A DNA stretch of 64,000 nt from JBFLYN01 sp040756655 (GCA_040756655.1 JBFLYN010000014.1:1-64000), one strand, 5' to 3'; numbered from the stretch's first letter, positions 24,892-33,721 are shown. The notes: generated by a model from the letters alone, not told the origin. Translations and numbers: made by a program.

Positions 24892-26637
24892 CTAACCCAT
24901 CACCGCAGTGATGACCGGCACTTCCACTACCTCCGACACCTCCACCACCACGTCCACCGCCGCCTTGAGGGTGAGCGTTTCACCGGCATCCTCCGTCTCC
25001 CTGAGGGGGTGCTGGTCAGGTACCACGCGGGCCCGGGCCTCCATACTGGCCCGGCAGCCCAGGGCATCGACCATGACGTAAAAGGGCAGGGCCTGTCCCC
25101 GATACTGCTCGTTGCCTTCGTTGTCCACGTAGTACACGTGCACCGACAGTACTCCCTGGCAGAGCACTTTCCCGTCAAGGGCCTGGGCATGTACGGTGTC
25201 CGCCTCCACCTCCGCCTGTACCACCTGCCGAGGTGGCCGGTCAAACTCCATGATGCAGGTTTGCAGAAGGCCGGCGTGCCCCCGGGCCACGGGCATCTCC
25301 ATACGCAAAAGCTCGGTCCTGAAACTAATTCCTTCCCCAGTCACCCCGGTGATCAGGCGGACCTGCCTGGGTTCCAGCACAGATACGGTTGCCTCCAGGA
25401 CTGCCCGGTCGGCAAACCAGTCCCGTCCGGCGGAAAGCGACTCCTCACCCTCGCTAGCCGACACCGAAAGCACCGGCTCCATGCCCGGGGTGGCCCCCGG
25501 GACTGCCACGGTCACCGTACCCCGCCCTCTGGCTACTGCGTAGTGCTCTACACCCTGTTCGTCCACGTAGTGCACGTGGGAGTTGACGTCGGCCGAAACC
25601 ACCACCTTCCCCGGCACCACGTGCGCCCCGGCCGGGGTGGCCGCTCGCTGTATCTCCACCAGCTGGCCAGCCCGGGGCTGCAAATCGCACGCCAATTCCA
25701 CCAGCCCGACCGCCCTTCCGCTGCCCACTACCTGCCGTGCCTCGACCACGGTACTGCCGGTGGCAACCGCCCGGCCCGACACGCCTGTGAGCACTTCCAA
25801 AAAGGCCCGATCCAGTACCACGGTCTCCAGTTCTACCACGTGCCAGAACTCAACACGGGTCCCCTGACCTTCCACGTATACCGGAGAACCGGGCACCACG
25901 CGACCCCGGACTTGCGCGGCGCTGCCGTCTGCTCCAGTCTCCACCAAGTGCACAAAATCGGCTGTGCAGCTGTCGCTGACCACCACCCCACCCTCCGCCT
26001 CGTACTGCAAGACGGTAGTTATCACTCCCTGCACCAGCACTCCCCCGTCGGTCACCTCCGCCCGCACGATCTCTACCCGGTCGTGACGGCGGACCACCCG
26101 CTCCAACGGCCGCGACGGGACCAAGGCAGCTGGCACCCGCAGGTGGGGCTTTTGGCGACTCACCACCCGGTCTGCCCAAATGGCGGTGAACTCGGCGCGC
26201 ACCGGGCTTCCCCCGGCCTGCACCGGGGCCGGACAGGCCGGGTATGGTGCCAGGGGCTGGGTGAAGACCAGTTCCAATTCGATTTCCAGGCGATCGCCGT
26301 AGTCCCGCTCGGGCAATCGTTCCAACCAGAACCCACACTTTTCCACGTGGGCGGTCCACGGCTGAGTCCAGCCCGGCGAGTGGGACCAAGGCAGGGTGAT
26401 ACCGCACGGGACGGCCTCCCGCCGGGTCACTTGCTGGCCCTGGGGCGTCGTGTACATGATGACCTGCTGGACCAAGCAGGTCAGAGTCAACAGCCCGTCC
26501 CCGTCCTGGGCATGCAGAGGCCCGGGTATGGCCGTCACGGACAGCACATCCTTGGCCACCGGCCGGAGGCCTGCAGTGCGCTCCACTCGCAGCCTGTACC
26601 AGGAAGTGGGAATCAATTCGGTCGCCCCTTCCGGCAT
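24892..26637 (-). CDS. SPOCS-domain (DUF3794) protein, 581 aa
   Basis: Repeated SPOCS units are recognised by the pattern G-x-V/L-x-x-x-Y-x-D-x-x-G: DGGVLVQGVITTVLQYEAEG, KVVVSADVNSHVHYVDEQG and KVLCQGVLSVHVYYVDNEG, each followed by a stretch rich in Val and charged residues. The domain occurs in spore-envelope proteins such as SipL and SpoVID-type morphogens, usually with a LysM domain; no LysM is visible here. There is no signal peptide. The ATG at 26637 has no clear Shine-Dalgarno, and a TTG about ten codons on has AGGGG at good distance, so the start is uncertain. A terminator separates it from the preceding SPOCS gene, so it may be transcribed on its own. Role in the spore coat is inference. 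Confidence 0.8.
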   Translation of the reverse strand: MPEGATELIPTSWYRLRVERTAGLRPVAKDVLSVTAIPGPLHAQDGDGLLTLTCLVQQVIMYTTPQGQQVTRREAVPCGITLPWSHSPGWTQPWTAHVEKCGFWLERLPERDYGDRLEIELELVFTQPLAPYPACPAPVQAGGSPVRAEFTAIWADRVVSRQKPHLRVPAALVPSRPLERVVRRHDRVEIVRAEVTDGGVLVQGVITTVLQYEAEGGVVVSDSCTADFVHLVETGADGSAAQVRGRVVPGSPVYVEGQGTRVEFWHVVELETVVLDRAFLEVLTGVSGRAVATGSTVVEARQVVGSGRAVGLVELACDLQPRAGQLVEIQRAATPAGAHVVPGKVVVSADVNSHVHYVDEQGVEHYAVARGRGTVTVAVPGATPGMEPVLSVSASEGEESLSAGRDWFADRAVLEATVSVLEPRQVRLITGVTGEGISFRTELLRMEMPVARGHAGLLQTCIMEFDRPPRQVVQAEVEADTVHAQALDGKVLCQGVLSVHVYYVDNEGNEQYRGQALPFYVMVDALGCRASMEARARVVPDQHPLRETEDAGETLTLKAAVDVVVEVSEVVEVPVITAVMG

Positions 26638-26668
26638 CGTCAGTTACATGATTATGCCGGGTTACATA

Positions 26669-26709
26669 GAAAAAGAAGGGGTAACCGCCTTCGCGGGAAA
26701 CGGCTAACC
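26669..26709 (-). terminator. Candidate intrinsic terminator after second SPOCS gene
   Basis: On the minus strand an imperfect stem (about eight to ten pairs with wobbles and one bulge, GGTTAGCCG... with ...CGGTTACC) overlaps the stop codon of the 26704 gene and is followed by CTTCTTTTTC. It would separate the two neighbouring SPOCS genes. Confidence 0.55.
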
Positions 26710-28104
26710 CGGTACGTAGATGATACGCCGGCTGGTCAACCGGACGGTGCATTCTACCAGCACCTGCCAGCGCACGTGCCTAGATCCTGCCAACCTTACG
26801 CCGGTCACCCGGACGTCGTGGAGGTGGGCGGCCATGCCCTCGGTGGCCACGGCACAGGGGGCCGCGCCTTGAAACCTAGTCCTACGGTCTGCCAAGTGTA
26901 TGAGCCCGTCGCTTCCCACGTAGAGCACTTCCTGGAACGCGCTCCCGGCAAAGGCCACGCGTCCGGTCTCGGCGCGGGCTTCCGTGCTCCTCACTTCCAG
27001 GTCCAGATCCATGACCTGCCCGGGCACATCGGCGTGCTCCGTCCAGGTGCAGTCGGCGTTAACTAGCTCTCCCACCTGCACTTCGGCCAGCACCGGTACT
27101 AACCCAGGACCCGGCCGCAGTCCGGCCGCAACCTCCCGGAACTCCCGGCGATAGATGGCCAGGTCAAAGGCGAGCCTGATCTGCTGCCGTCCCTGACCGT
27201 GCTCTCGGGTGTCGACAACCAGGTGAGAAAGCTCAAGAGCCTCCACTGCGTCACCCTTTCGGACTGTTCCGGCCGGAAGCAACTCAGTAAACACCAGGTC
27301 CTCGGTGGTCTCCTTCACCACGTTGCCGGCGGCATAGAACACGGTTTTTTTGACGGCGCCCTCGGCGATGATCCTCCCGTCGGTAGCTTGAAATGTGACT
27401 TGATATGGAGTGACCTCGGTCTTCACTACCCGGTCCGCGTCGGCGGGCAGGGCTCCATACAGCACCACTTCGGCCCGCAGGCGGGCGACCGGGCACTCGC
27501 CTTGCACCACTAGGGTGGCTCCATGGCGGCGCACCGGGACCAAGGCTGGCTCCAGCGCATACCCCTCCATGCTGACCCGCGCTACCGATCTACCTTCCTC
27601 CGGGGCGGCCAACTGCACCTGGGGACACATCCACTGCCAGTCTTCGCTGGCGCCCGGCAGGTGGTGCTGGTGTGAGCAGGGCAGGTTGTAGCTTTCGGGC
27701 TCGCCGTTTCCCTTGGCCTCCACTAGTAGTTCGCCCTGGAATTCCAGCACTCCCTGGGCCACACGCAGCCGGTAACTGGCCAGCCCTGCGCGAAAGGCCG
27801 GCGCTTCTTTCGGGAGTCTTACATCGAAACTCACGTCGGCCCTACGGCGTACGCGCAGCAGTCGCCAGCGTTCCTCCTCCACCGCTGCACGCTCAGGGAC
27901 TTCCGCTCCCGTGGCCTGCTCAAAACCCGCCTCCGGGCGGGGCTGTTGCTCGACCGGCGCCACCCGCAACGAGCGTACCAAGGGCACCCCGGGGGGGCCC
28001 GTCCGGTTGGAGATCAGCCTTTGCCGGACGCTTGCCACCAGTTCTCGTGCCCACGCCAGCAGTTTCTCGAATAAGCTGGTTAAAGCCTCCCAAAGACCCT
28101 CCAT
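26704..28104 (-). CDS. SPOCS-domain (DUF3794) protein, 466 aa
   Basis: 466 residues. The N-terminal 30 residues form an amphipathic/basic helix (LTSLFEKLLAWARELVASVR) followed by a flexible Pro/Arg linker. SPOCS-like units follow: YRLRVAQGVLEFQGELLVEA, DGRIIAEGAVKKTVFYAAGN, with the VVKTEVTPYQVTF lead-in, and a last unit GRVAFAGSAFQEVLYVGSDG. This one is more divergent than its neighbours. Strong GGGAGGT ribosome binding site at the ATG of 28104; 25 bp after the upstream SPOCS gene, so the two are likely co-transcribed. Likely a spore-envelope or sporulation protein by family; no direct evidence in the sequence. Confidence 0.78.
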   Translation of the reverse strand: MEGLWEALTSLFEKLLAWARELVASVRQRLISNRTGPPGVPLVRSLRVAPVEQQPRPEAGFEQATGAEVPERAAVEEERWRLLRVRRRADVSFDVRLPKEAPAFRAGLASYRLRVAQGVLEFQGELLVEAKGNGEPESYNLPCSHQHHLPGASEDWQWMCPQVQLAAPEEGRSVARVSMEGYALEPALVPVRRHGATLVVQGECPVARLRAEVVLYGALPADADRVVKTEVTPYQVTFQATDGRIIAEGAVKKTVFYAAGNVVKETTEDLVFTELLPAGTVRKGDAVEALELSHLVVDTREHGQGRQQIRLAFDLAIYRREFREVAAGLRPGPGLVPVLAEVQVGELVNADCTWTEHADVPGQVMDLDLEVRSTEARAETGRVAFAGSAFQEVLYVGSDGLIHLADRRTRFQGAAPCAVATEGMAAHLHDVRVTGVRLAGSRHVRWQVLVECTVRLTSRRIIYVPG

Positions 28105-28129
28105 CAGCTACACCTCCCTGCTCCGCCGG

Positions 28130-30073
28130 CTAGACCGGCGACAGCACCACTCCCGTCACTACCTGGATGGCCTGCGGTTCGGGCTCTGGGAACACCGGCA
28201 CCACCAGCGTCTCCTTGGTGACGCTGATGACCGCGGGACCACCGACGTTGGTCACCACTTCCAGCCACCGTTCCACTCCCTCGAGCACCACAAAAACGAA
28301 TATCTGGGCCCGTCCCAACACCGTCACCCCGGGTCCGAATACGTCCACCACCTCAAGTTCGCGCCTCACCACGGCCCGGGCCCGGAGGAACAGGATGACC
28401 TTCTGGTCCAACAGTCCCGGCATGAGGTGGTAGACAACGTTTTCCACTTCAGCCTCAACTACTATCCCGGTATCATCCGGCAGGCCGGGCGGCAGTTCCA
28501 GGAGGTGACTGAAGGGGACCAGTTCGACCGCGTGATGGACGATGCTATCAGGCCCCACGAAGAACACCTGCTTTTCCACGGTTCCCTGGATGAGCACGTT
28601 CCCGTTAATGATATGATGGATAAGGTTCCCTATAGTCGCATCGATGCGCCGGATTTTGATGGCATCCAGCTCAAGCCTGGCGGTCACCAGTATCTGGGCG
28701 GTTACATCCACCTGTTGCTCCAGCCGGATGAGCACCACCTGGATGCCTCGTACCGGCACGATGTCCTGCCTGTCAACGACCAGCACCTGGCTGGTCGTCT
28801 CGCCGACTACCAGTTCAATGGCCAGGGGTGGGCCGTGTTGGTCCTCCACCAGGTGCAGCTGGCGGTGTTCGGTCACTGCCAGCTCCAGTTTTACGACTAC
28901 GTTCTGGATAAGGGTGGACGGAGGCTCGAGATGAGTGGTGATGGGCTCCAGAAACGCCTTGACCTGCACGTCCATGCCTTCGGCAGCTCCAGGCGTCCAA
29001 ACCAGCGCGGCAAAGCTCACGGTTTCGTGTTGCAGCCGGTCTACACCGTCCTGGTCCTGGTAGGGGATGTCCTTGGCCACCTGGCCTTGTACTACCACGT
29101 TGTCCTCCACTGGCTTGCCCACGGCCTTGACGATGCTGCCCGTGACCTCACCCACGGACAGTGCCGGGAAGTCCAGATGGACCTGCGACGGCGAAGCCAG
29201 GGCCTGGCCGTGGCCGGTGGCCACGATGTGGTCGATCTTGAAGCGCCGGGCCGAGGGATCGGTGGCCACCAGCAGTTCCACGATTTTGGTGACCTGGACA
29301 CTTAAGGCGATGACCAGTTGCTGCTGGACGGTGACCGGGTCCACCAGCGCTGTGACCCGGCTCTGAATGGTTGCCGTCACGCTTGGTTGCTGCCCCGGCT
29401 CGGCACCCGGGACGCTCACCAGCGTGGCAAAGGGTGTGCTGGCGGCCACGTGCCTCACGGTGCCGGCCGTGTCCACAAAGAAAACCTGTTTGTACACAAC
29501 TCCCTGGACCAGCACGGCATCTTCCTGGACGGTGCCTGCCAGCTGTTCTATCAAGTCCCGCACTTCATCGATTTTCTGAGCGGATGCTGGCAAGGTCACG
29601 GTCATGGGTACCAGCAGCTGGTCGCTCCCGGCTCCTACCAGTTCCTCCACGCGGATAAGTTCTCCAACCGGGTCCAGCTTCACCCGAGCGATGACCGGTT
29701 GGGTGACCTTAACGTGGATCTTCAGCACTACCTTCATCTCGATCTCCTGGCCACCGGCCACCAGCTCGGACTCAACTGCCTCCACTTCCACCCGGGCCAA
29801 GACATGCATGCCGGGAGCTGCTCCCGGCACGTCCATCATGTGGCTGAACGGGAAGTCACCACCGAAGTGCTTGACGATGTCGTCGGCTCCCACAAAAAAC
29901 ACCTGCTTGTGAAGGGTGCCCTGGACCACGACCTTGTTGGGGATCACCGTCGTGACGGTGTTTTCCGGCCTTACCAACACCCGTCTCAACTTCACGGCAG
30001 TAGCACCCAGCTGCAGTCTCCGCGTCTGGGTGACCCGGGCGCGCTCACCCCGGTCTTTGGATTTGTCTTTCAA
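28130..30073 (-). CDS. Four-repeat SPOCS-domain (DUF3794) protein, 647 aa
   Basis: 647 residues starting at the TTG of 30071-30073 (TAGGAGG well placed). It holds four clear SPOCS repeats: NKVVVQGTLHKQVFFVGADD, DAVLVQGVVYKQVFFVDTAG, DNVVVQGQVAKDIPYQDQDG and GNVLIQGTVEKQVFFVGPDS, each followed by the F-x-x-L/M-x-x-x-PGA-x-P-G stretch. The third repeat is the most divergent. N-terminus is charged (KDKSKDRGERARVTQTRR), with no signal peptide. Proteins with this domain act in spore coat or exosporium assembly and engulfment-related work in Clostridia. Upstream lies a promoter-like motif shared with the neighbouring CAP-domain remnant. Confidence 0.85.
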   Translation of the reverse strand: MKDKSKDRGERARVTQTRRLQLGATAVKLRRVLVRPENTVTTVIPNKVVVQGTLHKQVFFVGADDIVKHFGGDFPFSHMMDVPGAAPGMHVLARVEVEAVESELVAGGQEIEMKVVLKIHVKVTQPVIARVKLDPVGELIRVEELVGAGSDQLLVPMTVTLPASAQKIDEVRDLIEQLAGTVQEDAVLVQGVVYKQVFFVDTAGTVRHVAASTPFATLVSVPGAEPGQQPSVTATIQSRVTALVDPVTVQQQLVIALSVQVTKIVELLVATDPSARRFKIDHIVATGHGQALASPSQVHLDFPALSVGEVTGSIVKAVGKPVEDNVVVQGQVAKDIPYQDQDGVDRLQHETVSFAALVWTPGAAEGMDVQVKAFLEPITTHLEPPSTLIQNVVVKLELAVTEHRQLHLVEDQHGPPLAIELVVGETTSQVLVVDRQDIVPVRGIQVVLIRLEQQVDVTAQILVTARLELDAIKIRRIDATIGNLIHHIINGNVLIQGTVEKQVFFVGPDSIVHHAVELVPFSHLLELPPGLPDDTGIVVEAEVENVVYHLMPGLLDQKVILFLRARAVVRRELEVVDVFGPGVTVLGRAQIFVFVVLEGVERWLEVVTNVGGPAVISVTKETLVVPVFPEPEPQAIQVVTGVVLSPV

Positions 30074-30115
30074 CTGCCAGCCTCCTATAATCCCAGCGCG
30101 GGTCGCCGGGACTGT

Positions 30116-30143
30116 GGCTAGCACATGATATGACTGGCGGTGC
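30116..30143 (-). repeat. Promoter-like motif, copy 1 (upstream of SPOCS gene)
   Basis: On the minus strand GCACCGCCAGTCATATCATG continues to TGCTAGCC. It matches a second copy at 30746-30770 apart from a three-base gap. The CATATCAT core resembles the CATANNNT -10 element of sporulation sigma factors E and K, but no matching -35 is obvious. It lies 43 bp upstream of the TTG start. Confidence 0.4.
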
Positions 30144-30155
30144 TGGGGTGTACAG

Positions 30156-30182
30156 AAAAAAGGCTCCCTGCGAAGGGAACCT
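30156..30182 (-). terminator. Intrinsic terminator after CAP-domain remnant
   Basis: On the minus strand AGGTTCCCT, a four-base loop TCGC and AGGGAGCCT form a nine-pair stem (one wobble) followed directly by TTTTTT. It ends the transcript of the CAP-domain remnant and isolates it from the SPOCS genes. Confidence 0.92.
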
Positions 30183-30195
30183 GGTGCAGTCTTGG

Positions 30196-30652
30196 CTAGA
30201 ACCGGCAAAAGATCTGGGTGAACATGATGCCGTAAGGCCCACCCCGCACGGCCCCGATGCCGACGTGCGTGTAATTACGGTTAAGCATGTTGGCCCGGTG
30301 CCCGGAGCTGTTCATGAGAGCAGCGTGAGCTTGCTCGGCGGACGGTGCACCCGCCAGGTTCTCACCCGCCGCGGTGTACCTGATGCCGACCGCCCTAAGC
30401 ATGTCAAAGGGCGAGCCGTAAGTGGGGGAGTAATGACCGAAATGCCGGTTGGTGATCGTGTCCCGGCTGCGGGGCGGGATTCCAGTTAAACCCCGGGTAG
30501 TACCCAAAAGAGAAGTCAGTCTGTGGCAACCGGAACGTTGGGATCCCGGCCGGGTAGTAGTAGGTGGTCGCTCCGGCAAGATCTGGGACAGCCAGCACCG
30601 TCAGCATAGTCAAGAGCAGGACCAGGGTCAGACGACGGCCAGGCGTGCGCAA
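30196..30652 (-). pseudogene. CAP-domain (YkwD-like) exported protein, internally deleted and frameshifted
   Basis: The N-terminal frame (TTG at 30652, AAAGGGGG upstream) gives a signal peptide, RRLTLVLLLTMLTVLAVPDL, and a short mature start with ATTYYYPAGIPTFRLPQ. The C-terminal part is a typical bacterial CAP/SCP domain in another frame: SRDTITNRHFGHYSPTYGSP, GIRYTAAGENLAGAP, ALMNSSGHRANMLNRNYTHV and GGPYGIMFTQIF. The first CAP helix (about 30-35 residues with LN-x-x-R and the family's L-x-x-x-A motif) is missing at the frame junction near 30480. Because a whole segment is gone, a sequencing slip alone cannot explain it. Intact relatives act in sporulation or at the cell wall. It keeps its own ribosome binding site and terminator, so decay looks recent. 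The 290 bp upstream to codY hold a promoter-like motif and the codY terminator only. Confidence 0.75.
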
Positions 30653-30745
30653 AGGTATTCCCCCTTTTCCGCTTTCCTGTTCTGGGACGGAGTTCCTATG
30701 TTTTGCTCTATCGACAACAGTCTTTCCCCTGCGTCTACTGGTTTT

Positions 30746-30770
30746 GGTTAGCTTATGATATGAACGGTGC
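30746..30770 (-). repeat. Promoter-like motif, copy 2 (upstream of CAP-domain remnant)
   Basis: On the minus strand GCACCGTTCATATCATAAGC, then TAACC. It shares GCACCG, TCATATCAT and GCTA(A/G)CC with the copy at 30116-30143. Here the core fits CATANNNTA exactly (CATATCATA), the -10 form of sigma-K. It lies about 94 bp before the TTG start of the CAP remnant. Confidence 0.4.
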
Positions 30771-30888
30771 AGTAGGACGGGGCGGTTCCGCTCGTTACAC
30801 TAGGGGCAGTACTCGCACAGTTGTTTCTTGCACGTTTTTTCCCAACTACCTGCCAGTTGTCGTTTCTAATCAAACTGGTGCAGTACAT

Positions 30889-30920
30889 GGAAAAGGGGAC
30901 CGGGCCTTTCCGATCCCCTT
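30889..30920 (-). terminator. Intrinsic terminator after codY
   Basis: On the minus strand AAGGGGATCGG pairs with CCGGTCCCCTT (11 pairs, one wobble) around a six-base loop, and the last T's run on as TTTT before CC. It lies 20 bp after the codY stop and ends the xerC-hslVU-codY unit. Confidence 0.88.
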
Positions 30921-30940
30921 GGATGTAGCTGCTGTCCTGC

Positions 30941-31723
30941 CTAGGAGCGCATGCGCTTTAGTTCATCCACCAGCATGCTGTTGAGGACTTTGATGTACGT
31001 CCCCTTCATGCCCAGTGACCTGGATTCGATCACCCCGGCGCTCTCGAACTTGCGCAGGGCGTTGACTATGACCGAACGGGTGATACCCACCCGGTCAGCA
31101 ATCCTGGAAGCCACTAAGAACCCTTCCGGTCCGGGCAATTCCTCGAAGATGTGCTGCACCGCCTCGAGTTCCGAGTAGGACAGCGACCCGATGGCCACCT
31201 GTACCGCTGCCTTCTTGCGAGCCTCTACTTCCACTCTCTCGCTGCGGGCCCGGAGCACCTCCATGGCTACCGCCGTGGCTCCGTACTCAGCCAAGATCAG
31301 GTCGGCATCGTCAAACTTCTCGCCGAACCGGGCCAGGATCAGCGTTCCCAGTCGCTGGCCGCCTCCCGTGATAGGTACGATGGTAGTCAGCTTCTCCCCG
31401 TAGATGCACCCTTCTTCCCTCTTGAAGACACACTTCCGGCCCTCCTGGGCGATGTTGGAAGACGTTTCTTCCACCCGCAGGAGCCTGTGGCTGTAGTCTT
31501 CCGGAAAATGACCATCGCCTACTACCTCGTCCTTGACAATGGGGCACTCGAACTGGCCCACCAGGGCATGTCCCAGGATGGTGCCGGCCCCGTCTACGAT
31601 GTAGACGTTGGCGTTGATCACGTCGCTAAGCACTCCGGCCATTTCGTCGAAGTCCACGGCATGCCCGGCCAGTTTCTGGACCAACCGGTTCACCCGGCGT
31701 GTCTTCTCTAATAGCGTGGTCAA
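30941..31723 (-). CDS. codY: GTP/branched-chain amino acid-sensing repressor CodY
   Basis: 260-residue global regulator that represses amino-acid uptake and synthesis genes when GTP and Ile/Leu/Val are plentiful. The N-terminal GAF domain (about 1-155) includes VNRLVQKLAGHAVDFDEMAG and NIAQEGRKCVFKREEGC. The C-terminal winged HTH has the highly conserved ASRIADRVGITRSVIVNALR and ESRSLGMKGTYIKVLN. TTG start at 31723 with AGGGGGAG upstream. Gene order xerC-hslV-hslU-codY is exactly that of Bacillus. Confidence 0.97.
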   Translation of the reverse strand: MTTLLEKTRRVNRLVQKLAGHAVDFDEMAGVLSDVINANVYIVDGAGTILGHALVGQFECPIVKDEVVGDGHFPEDYSHRLLRVEETSSNIAQEGRKCVFKREEGCIYGEKLTTIVPITGGGQRLGTLILARFGEKFDDADLILAEYGATAVAMEVLRARSERVEVEARKKAAVQVAIGSLSYSELEAVQHIFEELPGPEGFLVASRIADRVGITRSVIVNALRKFESAGVIESRSLGMKGTYIKVLNSMLVDELKRMRS

Positions 31724-31764
31724 GTCAGTCTCCCCCTTCCCCGTCTACCTTCCACAGATTACCT

Positions 31765-33168
31765 CTAGAGAACATACTTGGCTAGATCCCTGTTGCCCGC
31801 AATACCTGCGAGCTTCTTGGTGACTTCTTCCCGGTCAATGATCACCCTCTTCTCTGGTATCTCGGGTGCCGCGAACGCCAGGTCTTCGAGGAGTTTTTCC
31901 ATGACTGTATGCAACCGGCGCGCGCCGATGTTCTCCCCCTGTTCGTTCACCCGGTATGCGATGGCCGCTATTTCATCAACGGCAGCAGGGGTAAAGACCA
32001 GTTCTATACCCTCTGTGGCCAGCAAAGCCTGGTACTGCTTGATCAACGAGTTCTGGGGCTCGGATAGTATCCTCACAAAATCCCCGGCCGTAAGGGGATC
32101 CAGCTCAACCCTCACCGGGAACCTCCCCTGTAGTTCGGGAATGAGATCAGACGGCTTCGACATATGGAAGGCCCCGGCGGCAATGAAGAGCATGTGGTCT
32201 GTCCGGACGGGTCCATACTTGGTGTTGACGGTGGAACCTTCCACAATCGGCAGGATGTCGCGCTGGACGCCCTCCCGGGACACGTCGGGCCCGACCATGC
32301 TCTCCCGCCCGGCTACCTTGTCCAGCTCATCAATGAACACTATGCCCAGCTGCTCAGCACGCTGGATGGCCTCGCTTACGGCTGCGTCCATGTCCACCAG
32401 CTTCTGGGCCTCCTCGTTGGCCAAAAGCCTCCGCGCTTCGCGTACCGTCACTCGGCGCTTCTTCTTGCGCTTGGGCAGCATTCCTCCCAGTAGCTCCTGG
32501 AAGTTGATGCCCATCTCCTGGATGCCGGACCCATCAAAGACCTCCACCACCGGGGTGGCGTTGTCCTCCACCTCGATCTCCACGAGTTCATTCTCCAGGG
32601 CGCCGGACTCCAGGGCTTCCCTGGTATGCCGCCGCCGCGAACGCGACCGTCGCACTTCCTCTTCGTAGTCGTCCTGGCCCTCTCCCGGGTCATCGGCATC
32701 GTCCATGCTCAGGAGTGCCTGAAAGGGGTTCTTGAACCCTCCTTTGCGCCTGGGAGGGGGGGCGATTATATCCAGCAACCGCTCATCGGCACGCTCCTGG
32801 GCACTTTCCTTGACCCGTTCGGCGTACTCGGTCTTTACCATGCGCACCGAGGCCTCCACCAGGTCCCGCACTATGGATTCCACGTCCCTGCCCACGTAGC
32901 CCACTTCGGTGAACTTGGTGGCCTCTACCTTGATGAACGGGGCGTTTACCAAGCGGGATAGCCGGCGGGCCATCTCCGTCTTTCCCACGCCTGTGGGCCC
33001 GATCATCAGGATGTTTTTGGGAACAACCTCCTCCTGGAAATCAGCCGGGATCCGCTGGCGCCGGAGCCGGTTGCGCACAGCCACGGCCACGGCCCGTTTG
33101 GCCGCAGTCTGCCCGACTACATACTTGTCCAGCTCTTCCACAATGTGCCGGGGGGTCAGTTCTTGCAC
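31765..33168 (-). CDS. hslU: HslU/ClpY ATPase of the HslUV protease
   Basis: 467-residue AAA+ unfoldase that feeds HslV. Walker A IGPTGVGKTEMARRL, pore motif GYVGRDVES, inserted I domain (about 110-235, with an acidic and Arg-rich stretch), Walker B IVFIDELDKVAG, sensor and C-terminal YVL. The GTG at 33168 is preferred because GGAGG is six bases upstream and it gives the usual N-terminus QELTPRHIVEELDKYVVGQ; an ATG two codons earlier abuts the Shine-Dalgarno. 10 bp after hslV. Confidence 0.96.
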   Translation of the reverse strand: MQELTPRHIVEELDKYVVGQTAAKRAVAVAVRNRLRRQRIPADFQEEVVPKNILMIGPTGVGKTEMARRLSRLVNAPFIKVEATKFTEVGYVGRDVESIVRDLVEASVRMVKTEYAERVKESAQERADERLLDIIAPPPRRKGGFKNPFQALLSMDDADDPGEGQDDYEEEVRRSRSRRRHTREALESGALENELVEIEVEDNATPVVEVFDGSGIQEMGINFQELLGGMLPKRKKKRRVTVREARRLLANEEAQKLVDMDAAVSEAIQRAEQLGIVFIDELDKVAGRESMVGPDVSREGVQRDILPIVEGSTVNTKYGPVRTDHMLFIAAGAFHMSKPSDLIPELQGRFPVRVELDPLTAGDFVRILSEPQNSLIKQYQALLATEGIELVFTPAAVDEIAAIAYRVNEQGENIGARRLHTVMEKLLEDLAFAAPEIPEKRVIIDREEVTKKLAGIAGNRDLAKYVL

Positions 33169-33178
33169 AGCCATCCTC

Positions 33179-33721
33179 CTAGCCGCCGATCTCCTCGACC
33201 ACGATCTGGTCGTTGGTGAAAACACAGATACCGGCGGTTATCCTGAGCGCTTCTTCGGCTATGGTCTTGGCGTCCAGTGCCGAGTGCGCAAGAAGGGCAC
33301 GCGCCGCCGCCAGGGCGTAGGCGCCGCCTGAACCCACCGCCGCCAGGGGTTCATCCGGCTCGATTACCTCGCCGCTCCCCGATAGGAGCAAGAGCCGTTC
33401 CTCGTCCAGGACCAAGAGCATGGCCTCCAGTCGCCTGAGCACCCGGTCCGTGCGCCATTCCTTGGCCAGGGCCACGGCAGCCCGCAAGAGGTTTCCCCGG
33501 GACTCCTCCAGGTGACCTTCGAACTTGTCAAACAAGGTGAAGGCATCAGCCACGGAACCGGCAAAGCCGGCCAGCACGCGACCGTGGTAGATGCGGCGAA
33601 CTTTGCGGGCGCGCGCCTTGACGATGGTGTGGTTGCCCCCTAGCGTCACCTGGCCGTCACCGGCCATGGCCGCCTTCCCGTCGCGCCGTACCGCCACGAT
33701 GGTGGTCCCATGAAACACCAT
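33179..33721 (-). CDS. hslV: HslV/ClpQ peptidase subunit
   Basis: 180-residue proteasome-beta-like peptidase. The ATG at 33721 overlaps the xerC stop as TGATG. The precursor has a five-residue leader (MVFHG) before TTIVAVRRDGK, so Thr6 should become the catalytic N-terminal Thr. Also present are AMAGDGQVTLGGNHTIVK and AVGSGGAYALAAARALL. Bacillus ClpQ uses Ser; this one keeps Thr like E. coli HslV, again after a short propeptide. Confidence 0.95.
   Translation of the reverse strand: MVFHGTTIVAVRRDGKAAMAGDGQVTLGGNHTIVKARARKVRRIYHGRVLAGFAGSVADAFTLFDKFEGHLEESRGNLLRAAVALAKEWRTDRVLRRLEAMLLVLDEERLLLLSGSGEVIEPDEPLAAVGSGGAYALAAARALLAHSALDAKTIAEEALRITAGICVFTNDQIVVEEIGG

Noticed and set aside
25009..27066. 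A 685-codon open frame on the plus strand opposite the SPOCS genes (and similar long plus-strand frames at 27911-29305, 40053-41141 and 5009-7912).
   Set aside because: They are antisense shadows of well-supported minus-strand genes, created by high GC at third positions. They lack ribosome binding sites and show His/Pro/Gln-rich, non-family sequence.
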